Assembly (NCBI RefSeq): GCF_027533505.1
Contig: NZ_JAPZUB010000055.1
Location: 1-50,842, forward strand
Origin: Flavobacterium sp.
Lineage (GTDB): Bacteria > Bacteroidota > Bacteroidia > Flavobacteriales > Flavobacteriaceae
Reading direction: 5' to 3'
DNA: 50,842 nt
Within the stretch, counting starts at the first letter, position 1, and the number at the start of each line of letters is the position of its first letter. The notes below the pieces were generated by a model that worked only from the letters and a program-made list of their open reading frames with translations, did no database searches and was not told where the DNA came from. Both the position numbers and the translations under genes were made by a program. Shown here piece by piece: positions 10,566 to 17,707 of this stretch.

Positions 10566-11333
10566 CTACAGGTTTAGTATTGGATAATCGTACGTACCAT
10601 ACCCCACCACTTTCAATCCGCCCGTTTGAAACGTATAATCCATATTTCCAAGGCGTTGAACATAGGCTACATGCAACAGTCCAAACACAAAAGGAGCGCT
10701 GGGGACATTCGCTTGTAAAACCAAATCCGATGCAGAGGTGTTGGTGGCCAAGGAAACTGTAACTAGTGCACTGCACTGTTGCTCAAAAGGACGTTGATGT
10801 TCAAAATCCAAACCAATCAGTATAAAACGCAACTGAATATGGGTCGCGCCAGGAACTTTTTGTAATTGCGATGCTTCAAAATTGGGAATAGTGAGCCTAC
10901 CCTCGTCCAAATGTATTGAAGGGGTAAACGGAAAAATAGTACGGAAGGCACAGTCTTTGTCAAATTCAAAACCCGCAATAATTTGCTTGGCTTCTACCGA
11001 TTGCAACCCCTGAAATACACGGCGTTGCCCTCGTTCATGCACCAAGTCCAACCGACTAATTGCCTGAAATAAACACAACACCCGATTGTGAACATACCGA
11101 ATTTTAAGAGTCGTCAAATAAGGATGGAGACTCCTTCTAAAATAACGCCCCGCGGCAGCACAATGCCCAAATTCACTGCCGTTCTCGCGCACACGCACAT
11201 AGTTGGCGTCCTGCTTGATTTTTTTACCGTCAAATCCTCCTGTTTTCCGAACGATAATTTTGCCGTTCATTAAGTAAAAAGACAAACCGTCAAGTTGCCC
11301 TGTCAATTGAAGAATACCGCGTAACTTTCCCAT
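10566..11333 (-). CDS. Conserved Bacteroidota protein of unknown function (MGKLRG-type N-terminus)
   Basis: 255 residues from the ATG at 11333; an ATG 9 bp upstream is in frame, but I recall relatives starting at MGKLRG. I recognise the pattern as a family frequent in flavobacteria with no assigned role: a G-x-LDGLSFYL motif near the start, then the charged block VRKTGGFDGKKI, a conserved VRENGSEFGHCAAAGRYFR region at about residues 50-70, and LDLVHERGQRRVFQGL at about 100. No signal peptide, membrane segment or enzyme motif is visible. The later half looks beta-rich (alternating hydrophobic pattern), suggestive of a sandwich fold, but that is inference. Its upstream region carries the 11-bp tandem repeats at 11364-11407. 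The gene is next to, and co-oriented with, the Crp-like regulator, 127 bp away. Confidence 0.65.
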   Translation of the reverse strand: MGKLRGILQLTGQLDGLSFYLMNGKIIVRKTGGFDGKKIKQDANYVRVRENGSEFGHCAAAGRYFRRSLHPYLTTLKIRYVHNRVLCLFQAISRLDLVHERGQRRVFQGLQSVEAKQIIAGFEFDKDCAFRTIFPFTPSIHLDEGRLTIPNFEASQLQKVPGATHIQLRFILIGLDFEHQRPFEQQCSALVTVSLATNTSASDLVLQANVPSAPFVFGLLHVAYVQRLGNMDYTFQTGGLKVVGYGTYDYPILNL

Positions 11334-11363
11334 ACAATACATATTTTAGTTGGCTTAAACATA

Positions 11364-11407
11364 GATATAGCACTGATATAGCACTGATACAGCACGAATA
11401 TACCACA
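11364..11407. repeat. 11-bp tandem repeat, four decaying copies, in front of the 10566-11333 gene
   Basis: Two identical copies of GATATAGCACT (11364-11374, 11375-11385) are followed by GATACAGCACG (11386-11396) and AATATACCACA (11397-11407). The period is close to one helical turn, so the A+T-rich half of each unit would face the same side of the DNA. It lies 31-74 bp upstream of the minus-strand start at 11333, where a promoter or operator would be expected. It could equally be slippage-born sequence without function. Confidence 0.7.
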
Positions 11408-11460
11408 AATATAACTAGTTAAAAAGAAGTACAAAAGGGGGGTAAAGAATAAAAAGAGCA

Positions 11461-12069
11461 TCACTTCCGCAACATCTTTCCCTTCATCTTGCTAAAAAAC
11501 TCAGGCGTAACGCCAATGTAGGAGGCAATCTGCTTTTGCGGTACCCGTTGGATCAGGGCAGGGTAGCGCTTGCAAAATTTTTCAAACCGCTCTTCGGCAC
11601 TGCGACTCATGTTGTCACGCAAACGCTCTTGATGCGATACCAAAGAATTCTCGGCCAGAATACGGAAATAACGTTCCAGCGGAGGTAATTTTTGATAAAG
11701 AAGTTCTTGTTGGGCCTTCGACAGTACAATGACTTCCGTGTCCTCCAAGGTTTCGATAAACAAATCGCCCGGCTTTCCCGAAAACAAACTGTACATATCG
11801 CTAATCCACCAACCCTCGCAAGCAAAATGAAGAATATGCTCTACAATGTTGTCGTTCACATAAAAACTCCGCACCAAACCCGATGTGATAAAATAGGTTT
11901 CCGTACACACCGTGCCCGCTTGTTGCAATACCGATTTGGCTTTGTACCGTCGAGTTTCGGTATGTGCCATAAACAAAGCCGCCTCTTCGGGAGAGAGGCG
12001 AACATGTTGTGCGATATGCGAAAGTAATGGTTGCAAATCGTGTCCGTTTGTTGTTGCAAAGGTACACAT
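11461..12069 (-). CDS. Crp/Fnr-family transcriptional regulator
   Basis: About 202 residues from the ATG at 12069. This start avoids overlap with the gene upstream, which stops at 12074; an ATG at 12087 and a later TTG are alternatives. The N-terminal two thirds form a cyclic-nucleotide-binding-type beta roll (YKAKSVLQQAGTVCTETYFI, then GLVRSFYVN, with the Bacteroidota-typical GWWISDMYSLFSGKP). The C-terminus has a helix-turn-helix, RVPQKQIASYIGVTPEFFSKM. The cAMP-contacting residues of true CRP are not evident, and most Bacteroidota relatives have an unknown ligand. It follows the NADP-binding oxidoreductase by 4 bp, so it probably shares that transcript, and may regulate it or a distant stress response. 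Confidence 0.85.
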   Translation of the reverse strand: MCTFATTNGHDLQPLLSHIAQHVRLSPEEAALFMAHTETRRYKAKSVLQQAGTVCTETYFITSGLVRSFYVNDNIVEHILHFACEGWWISDMYSLFSGKPGDLFIETLEDTEVIVLSKAQQELLYQKLPPLERYFRILAENSLVSHQERLRDNMSRSAEERFEKFCKRYPALIQRVPQKQIASYIGVTPEFFSKMKGKMLRK

Positions 12070-12073
12070 TATC

Positions 12074-12715
12074 TCAATGGGATTCATCCCGTTGCATGTA
12101 CCCCCATACAAAATGAGGCGAATGCCCATCGCGCCGAACGCGTTTGACCCAAAGCAACGTCATGTGTTCCAAGTGGAGCGCTTGATCCAAGCCACCCATG
12201 TCCACTGGTTCAAATCCGAGGTCGCTAATTAACCCTGCCGTTTGTGCTTTTGCCGAAGTATCATTTCCCGCGATAAGCATGGCCGGTTGTAATGTGTAGT
12301 TTGGGTAATGACTATTGGCAAAATTTTCAAAACCATAAATGGTAAACGCTTTGACCACTTTAGCATCGGGAGCCCATTCTTGCACTTTTTCACTGCCCGA
12401 AATGATACTGTTGAGCCCGTGTGAAATCCCTGGCCCCACAGGATTGGTGCAGTCAATCAACGTTTTTCCAGTAAACGAAAGCCCTTTGAGTAAGGCTTCA
12501 TTGGCTTGGAAGGGTGTGGCTAGAAAAACGACATCCGCTTCATCAATGGCTTCTTGTACGCTGTTAAGTGAAAAATTTACGTTGTGTGCCAACGCCTTTT
12601 GGACTGTTTCTGACTGTGCGTCGTTAGTGGCCACAACAATGGCGTGTCCTTTTTGTTGTAATTGATGGGCAAGGGCAAAGCCTACGTTGCCTATCCCTAT
12701 AAAGGCAAGTGTCAT
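12074..12715 (-). CDS. NADPH-dependent F420-reductase-like oxidoreductase (Rossmann NAD(P)-binding protein)
   Basis: 213 residues. The start MTLAFIGIGNVGFALAHQL contains the GxGxxG dinucleotide-binding loop at residues 7-12. Further matches to the F420_oxidored-type family are DVVFLATPFQA at about 61-71, LIDCTNPVGPG at about 86-96, and KVVKAFTIYGFENFA at about 119-133. The family name comes from archaeal F420:NADP oxidoreductase. Bacteroidota do not make F420, so the real substrate is unknown and NADP binding is the safe statement. It sits 3 bp downstream of the K+ channel gene and 4 bp upstream of the Crp-like regulator, forming a three-gene minus-strand run. Confidence 0.82.
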   Translation of the reverse strand: MTLAFIGIGNVGFALAHQLQQKGHAIVVATNDAQSETVQKALAHNVNFSLNSVQEAIDEADVVFLATPFQANEALLKGLSFTGKTLIDCTNPVGPGISHGLNSIISGSEKVQEWAPDAKVVKAFTIYGFENFANSHYPNYTLQPAMLIAGNDTSAKAQTAGLISDLGFEPVDMGGLDQALHLEHMTLLWVKRVRRDGHSPHFVWGYMQRDESH

Positions 12716-12718
12716 TTT

Positions 12719-13387
12719 TTATTGATTATTAGTTTTGTGTGTAAAACGAGAAATGATAATACCCACCAAAGCCACCATGTAAAATTGACCTAGTATGGTA
12801 AAAAACATTGACGCTAATCGAGCCGTAATCGTGGTAGCGGTAATATCGCCATACCCAACCGTAGTGATGTTGACCATACTGTAATACGACAATTGATAAT
12901 AGAGGCTCGGAATGTTTTCATGGGTAATTCCTTTAAAAGAACCCGGACAGTTGAATTCAATCAGCAAAAAAGTGAATTGAGCAATCACAATGAGCAATAG
13001 GTAACCAGAAATCGAACCCAATATCACGCTTAAATTCGTTTCTTTTCGTTGAAAAATTTGCCGCAATACCTCCAAGAATAAAAGAAAATAATAGACAATA
13101 TAAACCACAAAAGAAATCTTTGTCAACCAATCAAATTGTAAAATGTAGTCAAAAGTGAGCGGGATCAATAAACTGCTCAAGAATAAAATGTTTTTACACA
13201 ATTTGATGAGACGATTCTGCTCTCGAAAAATACCAACCGAAGCAATTCCCAAAACAATCATGTTTAAAGGCCAAATGTATTGGGTAAAAAATAACTCTTC
13301 GGCAAAAAAGGCTTTGTTAAAGAGCAACAAGACCAAAGCAGCTAGTAAAAATTCAAATCGATATTCGTGTGACGTAATGCTCCGCAT
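12719..13387 (-). CDS. Two-pore-loop type potassium channel family protein
   Basis: 222 residues. Four hydrophobic segments precede residue 110 (around 12-28, 36-50, 62-84 and 88-106). These are followed by the ion-channel unit: TM helix about 121-143, pore helix, selectivity filter TTVGYGDI at about 175-182, and a last TM helix at about 190-210 with the C-terminus ISRFTHKTNNQ. The filter TVGYG is the K+ signature. The basic voltage-sensor pattern of Kv channels is not apparent, and no RCK/TrkA-N domain follows, so gating is unknown. It is the first gene of a tight run with the oxidoreductase and the Crp-like regulator. About 200 bp upstream up to the DJ-1 gene contain no gene that I can support. 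Confidence 0.85.
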   Translation of the reverse strand: MRSITSHEYRFEFLLAALVLLLFNKAFFAEELFFTQYIWPLNMIVLGIASVGIFREQNRLIKLCKNILFLSSLLIPLTFDYILQFDWLTKISFVVYIVYYFLLFLEVLRQIFQRKETNLSVILGSISGYLLLIVIAQFTFLLIEFNCPGSFKGITHENIPSLYYQLSYYSMVNITTVGYGDITATTITARLASMFFTILGQFYMVALVGIIISRFTHKTNNQ

Positions 13388-13590
13388 CTCTTTTATTTTA
13401 GCCTTAATGTTACAACAAAAAGGAGAAGGTTGTTTTCATTTTATCATTCTTTTAATAGTCTCATTTCCCCAGTTAAGGGGACTTTGTTGCGTCATTTTAC
13501 GTTCTTTACTATACATTCCATACCGCTATATAACTGCTGTCATGGTGAAAACACCGCTATCGGTTGAGGCAATCATTGCAAAACCAAGAA

Positions 13591-14355
13591 TTATTGGTGG
13601 AACATGGCAACGACCAATTCGGCCACAGCGGCACCCGAATTTTGCTGCTGTCCCGTAATTAAATTTCCATCGGCAACGGCATACGAACGAAAGGGTGCTG
13701 CTACTTTAAAGGTAGTATTCGCTATTTTTCGAGCCTCGGTTTCAATGCGATACGGTTGAATCTTCATGCCCACCGCTTGATCGGCAAAGTCCTCTTCGGC
13801 ATCGGCAAAACCCGTCCACGTTTTTCCTTTTACCAATAGTTCACCATTAGATTTTTTGATTTCTAACAATAATGTCGTCGAATGACAAACCGCCGCACTG
13901 GGTTTGCCACTTTCGTAAAAGGCAACAAAAAGCTTTTGCAACGCTGCATTACCTTTGTAAGTGTACATAGGTCCTTGTCCACCCACTAAGAAGATAGCAT
14001 CATAATTTTTAGCCTCAACTTCAGTTAATTTTTTGGTGTCTTTCAACATTGCATTAAACTCAGGTTTTTGCATATACCCCAAAGTAATAATGTCGTGCGC
14101 CGAATAGCCGCTGGCATCAGTAGGATTTGAATACCCATCCATCATTAAATCACCGCCTTCAGTGGAAACTAGTTCTACTTCATAACCCGCTTCTTGAAAT
14201 ACTCGTAACGGATGTGTTAATTCGGAGGCCCAAAACCCAATGGGCCAACCCGTTTGTTGACTTGTACTGGGCGAACTGGCGACCATTAAAATTTTACCTT
14301 TTGTTGGAGCGCCATGAAAATGAACGTACTGATTGATTTCGTGTAATGTTTGCAT
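13591..14355 (-). CDS. DJ-1/PfpI (Hsp31-like) type 1 glutamine amidotransferase-fold protein
   Basis: 254 residues from the ATG at 14355. The open frame upstream begins with a TTG, and the ATG lies just downstream of a good minus-strand promoter. The nucleophile elbow is AVCHST with Cys157 and His158, and the acidic partner is Glu45 in FWASEL; VGGQGPM at about 124-130 is the preceding family motif. Such proteins act as glyoxalase/deglycase or chaperone-like stress proteins; the exact substrate cannot be told from sequence. It is divergent from an HxlR regulator with a shared 95-bp region containing both promoters and a candidate operator, so control by that regulator is likely. HxlR regulators often sense electrophiles, which fits a DJ-1-type target. 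Confidence 0.88.
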   Translation of the reverse strand: MQTLHEINQYVHFHGAPTKGKILMVASSPSTSQQTGWPIGFWASELTHPLRVFQEAGYEVELVSTEGGDLMMDGYSNPTDASGYSAHDIITLGYMQKPEFNAMLKDTKKLTEVEAKNYDAIFLVGGQGPMYTYKGNAALQKLFVAFYESGKPSAAVCHSTTLLLEIKKSNGELLVKGKTWTGFADAEEDFADQAVGMKIQPYRIETEARKIANTTFKVAAPFRSYAVADGNLITGQQQNSGAAVAELVVAMFHQ

Positions 14356-14379
14356 TGCTTTTGATTTTAAATGATAGGT

Positions 14380-14410
14380 CAAAAATAAATGCCTTATGCA
14401 ATGAAACCAA
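14380..14410 (-). promoter_or_regulatory. Promoter of the DJ-1 gene (-33 TTG, -7 TATTTTTG)
   Basis: On the minus strand a TTG (14410-14408) is followed after 20 bp by TATTTTTG (14387-14380), matching the Bacteroidota consensus TTG-N19ish-TAnnTTTG. It lies 24 bp upstream of the ATG at 14355. The -33 element abuts the left arm of the inverted repeat at 14411. Confidence 0.65.
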
Positions 14411-14451
14411 TACTTGCGTATCTTTGTAAGTAACTAACAAAAATGTAAGTA
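14411..14451. promoter_or_regulatory. Candidate HxlR operator: inverted repeat plus a third half-site
   Basis: TACTTGC (14411-14417) and GTAAGTA (14426-14432) form a one-mismatch inverted repeat with an 8-bp spacer. A second GTAAGTA (14445-14451) follows 19 bp after the first and overlaps the hxlR-type start codon. The spacer and right arm contain the plus-strand -7 box TATCTTTG (14419-14426). Binding there would block its own promoter and crowd the -33 of the divergent gene. ACTT...AAGT-like arms recall known HxlR-family sites such as those of YodB, which I cite from memory of the family. Confidence 0.5.
14419..14426 (+). promoter_or_regulatory. -7 box of the HxlR-family regulator gene
   Basis: TATCTTTG matches TAnnTTTG and lies 24 bp before the ATG at 14451. 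I see no clear TTG at -33, which would suit a regulated promoter. Confidence 0.55.
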
Positions 14452-14801
14452 TGCCTGATTTTGTAAAGGACAATCACTTGTACCACAATCCCGTTGAGTT
14501 TGCGATGGGGAAAATAGGGGGGACTTATAAAATGCCTATTCTATGGCGGTTAAAAGATAAAAAATGGCGGTTTAGTGAATTGCAAAAAAGCCTCTCCCAT
14601 GCCTCCGATCGCATGTTGTCAAAAGCATTAAAAGAGTTGGTCGCCGACGGTTTTATAACCAAAGAAGTTTTTCCTGAAGTGCCACCGCGTGTAGAATATA
14701 CCATTACTGATCGAGGCTTACGCGCTATCGTAGTGATTGACACGCTTCGTAAATATGGCTTGACGTTAATGGAAGAGTACGAAATCGCTCACCAAAAATA
14801 A
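14451..14801 (+). CDS. HxlR-family winged-helix transcriptional regulator
   Basis: 116 residues. The HxlR fold is recognisable by NPVEFAMGKIGGTYKMPILW at about 13-32 (the family usually has CPV...IGGKW at this place), FSELQKSLSHASDRMLSKAL as recognition region at about 42-61, and RVEYTITDRG as the wing at about 80-89. The N-terminal sensing cysteine common in the family (CP motif) is replaced: the sequence reads YHNPVEF, with no Cys there or elsewhere in the protein. A thiol-based switch of the usual type is therefore unlikely. Divergent from the DJ-1 gene, with a candidate operator overlapping both promoters, so autoregulation and control of the DJ-1 gene are likely. It ends 1 bp before the stop of the convergent DUF6370 gene. 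Confidence 0.9.
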   Translation: MPDFVKDNHLYHNPVEFAMGKIGGTYKMPILWRLKDKKWRFSELQKSLSHASDRMLSKALKELVADGFITKEVFPEVPPRVEYTITDRGLRAIVVIDTLRKYGLTLMEEYEIAHQK

Positions 14802-14802
14802 A

Positions 14803-15129
14803 TTACTTTTTCAACGGAAGTAATTTAAAATAGGTCACCACAAACCGGTTGTTTCGAATTTCACCAATCACTTCCGCTTGACGAACAGCCGAACAAAAGC
14901 CGTCCTCCGCATGGGCATCGCCATGATCGTCTAGTTTCGTTCCGTCTACAAAATAGGATTTCCCGTCGATGCGTACGGCCAAATCACAGCCTTTTTTGGC
15001 GTTCATTCCAAACTGGCACTGGCCACAGGAAACGTCAACCACTTGTGTTTTGGGTTGCACTTTGGTTTCTTGGGCTTGTGTGGCGAGGGAAAAAATAAAC
15101 AAGCAAAGGGTAATTCCTATTTTTTTCAT
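14803..15129 (-). CDS. Exported DUF6370-family protein
   Basis: 108 residues with a clear signal peptide (MKKIGITLCLFIFSLATQAQ, cleavage after AQA). The mature part carries VDVSCGQCQFGM (Cys pair CGQC at about 35-38), a third Cys in KKGCDLAVRIDGKSYFVDG at about 48, HGDAHAEDGFCSAVR at about 69-83 (His/Asp-rich, fourth Cys), and NNRFVVTYFKLLPL at the end. This is the pattern of DUF6370, a Bacteroidota periplasmic family without assigned function. Paired cysteines with a histidine-rich loop suggest metal or heme binding, which is only inference. It begins 3 bp after purT and is probably co-transcribed with it. Confidence 0.75.
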   Translation of the reverse strand: MKKIGITLCLFIFSLATQAQETKVQPKTQVVDVSCGQCQFGMNAKKGCDLAVRIDGKSYFVDGTKLDDHGDAHAEDGFCSAVRQAEVIGEIRNNRFVVTYFKLLPLKK

Positions 15130-15132
15130 GAC

Positions 15133-16299
15133 TTACGGGTTTACAGTGATGTGTTGTGCGGTTTTTTGTGCCCGTTCAACGAGTTCCTCAATAGGCGTAT
15201 CTAACGTATCGTGGGTCAATACCACGCCCATTCGACGGTAAGGCCGTGAGGTTGGTTTCCCAAAGATACGAAAATCGGTTTTCGGTAAGCCCGCCACAGT
15301 TTCAATACCGGTATAAGTAGGGTTTTCGGAGTTTGCTGTCGCTAAAACTACCGCACTGGCACCCGCTTTTTCTTGGGTGATTTCAAAAATGGGCAAACCC
15401 AACACCGCACGCAAATGCAATTCAAATTCGTTGAAGTTTTGCGTGCCCGCCAAGGTCACCATACCCGTATCATGCGGACGAGGCGAGAGTTCAGAGAAGT
15501 ACACGCCTTCGTCGGTTAAAAAAAACTCCACACCAAACAATCCCGCTCCGCCCAAGGCTTCGGTAACTTTTCGTGCCATGTCTTGGGCTTCGGACAAGTC
15601 GCGTTCCGAAACGCGTGCCGGTTGCCAACTCTCTTGGTAATCGCCGCGTTCTTGACGGTGACCAATCGGGGCACAAAATAGGGTTGGATTATTGTTTTGC
15701 GTAACGGTCAATAACGTAATTTCCGAATGGAAATTCACAAAAGCTTCCACGATGACTTCAACCACATCACCCCGTGAACCTTCAACCGCATAAGCCCAGG
15801 CTTTGGCAATATCTTCGGTAGTTTTTATCGTCGATTGGCCTTTGCCCGACGAGCTCATTAAGGGTTTCACCACACAGGGGATGCCCACTTCGGCAACGGC
15901 TTGCTCCAATTCGGCGGCTGAAGTCGCATAACGATAATGGGCCGTTCGTAGTCCCAGTTCTTGGGCCGCCAAGTCGCGAATGGCTTTACGATTCATGGTA
16001 TAATTGGCTGCTTTGGCCGAAGGGACTACCGTGATGCCTTGCGCCTCATAGTCGTAAAAACGTTCGGTGCGAATCGCTTCGATTTCGGGCACGATATAAT
16101 CGGGTTGGTGTTTGGCTACAATTGCATCAAGGGCGGCGCCGTCGAGCATATTGATCACTTCAAACGCATGGGCCACGGGCATGGCAGGCGCGTTTTCGTA
16201 GCTATCGACCGCAATTACGGTTTGCCCCAAACGTTGGGCCGCAATAACAAATTCTTTTCCGAGTTCTCCGGAACCTAAAAGTAAAATCTTTTTTTTCAT
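15133..16299 (-). CDS. purT: Formate-dependent phosphoribosylglycinamide formyltransferase (GAR transformylase 2)
   Basis: 388 residues, the family's usual length. PurT is a cytoplasmic ATP-grasp enzyme of purine synthesis; it uses formate and ATP to formylate GAR. Visible motifs: [20 protein letters not shown] at the N-terminus, PEIEAIRTE at about 71-79, ATP-grasp strands [18 protein letters not shown] at about 138-155, [24 protein letters not shown] at about 260-283 (metal ligands E267-type and E270-type region), and the C-terminal [15 protein letters not shown]. The gene precedes a DUF6370 gene by 3 bp. No convincing promoter was found in the 178 bp upstream, which hold only the terminator of the aminotransferase gene. 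Confidence 0.95.
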   Translation of the reverse strand: MKKKILLLGSGELGKEFVIAAQRLGQTVIAVDSYENAPAMPVAHAFEVINMLDGAALDAIVAKHQPDYIVPEIEAIRTERFYDYEAQGITVVPSAKAANYTMNRKAIRDLAAQELGLRTAHYRYATSAAELEQAVAEVGIPCVVKPLMSSSGKGQSTIKTTEDIAKAWAYAVEGSRGDVVEVIVEAFVNFHSEITLLTVTQNNNPTLFCAPIGHRQERGDYQESWQPARVSERDLSEAQDMARKVTEALGGAGLFGVEFFLTDEGVYFSELSPRPHDTGMVTLAGTQNFNEFELHLRAVLGLPIFEITQEKAGASAVVLATANSENPTYTGIETVAGLPKTDFRIFGKPTSRPYRRMGVVLTHDTLDTPIEELVERAQKTAQHITVNP

Positions 16300-16441
16300 G
16301 CAGTATCTTTTAATCAGGGAGGCGAAACATTCAATAGAGGCCGCGTTAGGGGGTGCACTGGAAAGCCCGGATGCTGGAGTTTACGGAGGCAACGGACTTG
16401 CAAGGGAACACCCAACCTGAAAGGGAACGCCCAAAAAATGA

Positions 16442-16470
16442 AACAAAAAAGCCCCAAGTTTCCTTGAGGC
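16442..16470 (-). terminator. Rho-independent terminator of the aminotransferase gene
   Basis: On the minus strand GCCTCAAG-gaaa-CTTGGGGC (one mismatch, 16470-16451) is followed by six T (16450-16445) and a further T run, starting 8 bp after the stop at 16478. Confidence 0.75.
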
Positions 16471-16477
16471 GATGGGT

Positions 16478-17662
16478 TTATGCAACGGCTTCTTTGATGC
16501 GGTGTAAGGCTTCGGTGAGGATTTCTTCGCTGGTGGCATACGAGAAACGAATGCAGTTGGGGTTTCCAAAAGCGTCACCCGTTACTGTGGCTACATTGGC
16601 TTCGGAAAGCAAATACATCGAGAAATCATCGGCGTTTTGAATCAATTTTCCACGTAGGGTTTTTCCAAAAAAGGAAGACACATCGGGAAATACATAAAAG
16701 GCGCCTTCGGGAACGTTGATTTTCATGCCCGGAATCTCCTGAAGTAAACCTACGACCAAATCGCGACGGCGTTGAAAGGCGGCTACCATGTCGTTTAACA
16801 CACTAGGGTCTGCATCAACAGCGGTAATGGTGGCGCGTTGGGCAATCGAGTTGGCCCCACTGGTTACTTGGCCTTGCATTTTGGTACAGGCCTTGGCAAT
16901 CACTTCGGGGGCACCGATATAGCCAATACGCCAGCCGGTCATGGCAAAGGCTTTGGCCACACCATTGACGGTAATTGTTCGGTCAAACATCCCCGGAATC
17001 GAAGCAATGCTGCAAAACGTTCCCGAGAAGTTGATATGTTCATAAATCTCATCCGAAACGACGTAGAGATTGTCGTGTTGGAGTATAATGGCTGACAATG
17101 CGGTCAATTCGGCACGGCTATACACAGAGCCGCTGGGGTTACAGGGCGAACTGTACCAAATCATTTTGGTTTTGGGCGTGATGGCGTGTGCCAATTGCTC
17201 GGGTGTAATTTTGAAATCGCTTTCGACAGTAGTGGGAACTTCCACCGGGATGCCGCCTGCAATTTTTATGATTTCGGCGTAAGAAACCCAGTAGGGTGCG
17301 GGTAGAATCACTTCGTCACCCGGATTGATCATCACTTGGGCAATGTTGTACAACGATTGCTTAGCGCCCGTAGAAACTACAATTTGTGCTGGGGTATAGT
17401 CGAGATTATTATCCCGTTTGAACTTACGGCAAATCGCCTCTTTGAGTTCGAGGTACCCATCGACAGGCGAGTAGGTACTGTAATTTTCATCAATTGCTTT
17501 TTTTGCCGCTTCTTTGATAAAATCAGGCGTATTAAAATCGGGTTCGCCCAAACTTAAACTGATAATGTCTTTTCCTTGGGCTTTTAATTCGCGTGCCAAG
17601 GCAGCCATCGCTAGGGTTTGGGAGGTAGTCAGACTGTTGATACGGTCGGATAACGGATTCAT
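16478..17662 (-). CDS. Class I/II PLP-dependent aminotransferase, aspartate aminotransferase type
   Basis: 394 residues from the ATG at 17662 (MNPLSDRINSL...); the open frame carries ten extra codons that are not family-like. It has the fold-type I landmarks: LSLGEPDFNTPDFI at about 36-49, YSPVDGYLELKEAI at about 64-77, PAPYWVSY at about 121-128, SSPCNPSGSVY at about 171-181, SDEIYEHI at about 203-210, and the PLP lysine Lys237 in VNGVAKAFAMTGWRIGY. This is the Ibeta-type aspartate/prephenate aminotransferase pattern. Substrate range (Asp, prephenate, others) cannot be settled from sequence. A -7 box lies at 17690-17697, and a terminator follows. Confidence 0.9.
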   Translation of the reverse strand: MNPLSDRINSLTTSQTLAMAALARELKAQGKDIISLSLGEPDFNTPDFIKEAAKKAIDENYSTYSPVDGYLELKEAICRKFKRDNNLDYTPAQIVVSTGAKQSLYNIAQVMINPGDEVILPAPYWVSYAEIIKIAGGIPVEVPTTVESDFKITPEQLAHAITPKTKMIWYSSPCNPSGSVYSRAELTALSAIILQHDNLYVVSDEIYEHINFSGTFCSIASIPGMFDRTITVNGVAKAFAMTGWRIGYIGAPEVIAKACTKMQGQVTSGANSIAQRATITAVDADPSVLNDMVAAFQRRRDLVVGLLQEIPGMKINVPEGAFYVFPDVSSFFGKTLRGKLIQNADDFSMYLLSEANVATVTGDAFGNPNCIRFSYATSEEILTEALHRIKEAVA

Positions 17663-17689
17663 AGTGGTGTTGTGTTTTGAGATTTCGGG

Positions 17690-17697
17690 CAAAGATA
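17690..17697 (-). promoter_or_regulatory. -7 box of the aminotransferase gene
   Basis: TATCTTTG on the minus strand, 27 bp upstream of the ATG at 17662. A TTG lies 16 bp further upstream (17716-17714), slightly closer than ideal and overlapping the 3' end of the desaturase gene. Confidence 0.5.
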
Positions 17698-17707
17698 GTC
17701 CTAAAAT

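Noticed and set aside
12074..12715. A cofactor F420 system suggested by the F420-reductase family name
   Set aside because: The protein is a general NADP-binding relative; no F420 synthesis genes are near and Bacteroidota are not known to make F420.
13388..13590. Possible small gene between the K+ channel and the DJ-1 gene
   Set aside because: A plus-strand open frame crosses it but begins inside the channel gene and ends inside the DJ-1 gene; no start, promoter or protein-like pattern is visible.
16353..16640. Plus-strand open frame between purT and the aminotransferase gene
   Set aside because: It contains the terminator and runs antisense into the aminotransferase gene; the translated sequence is not protein-like.
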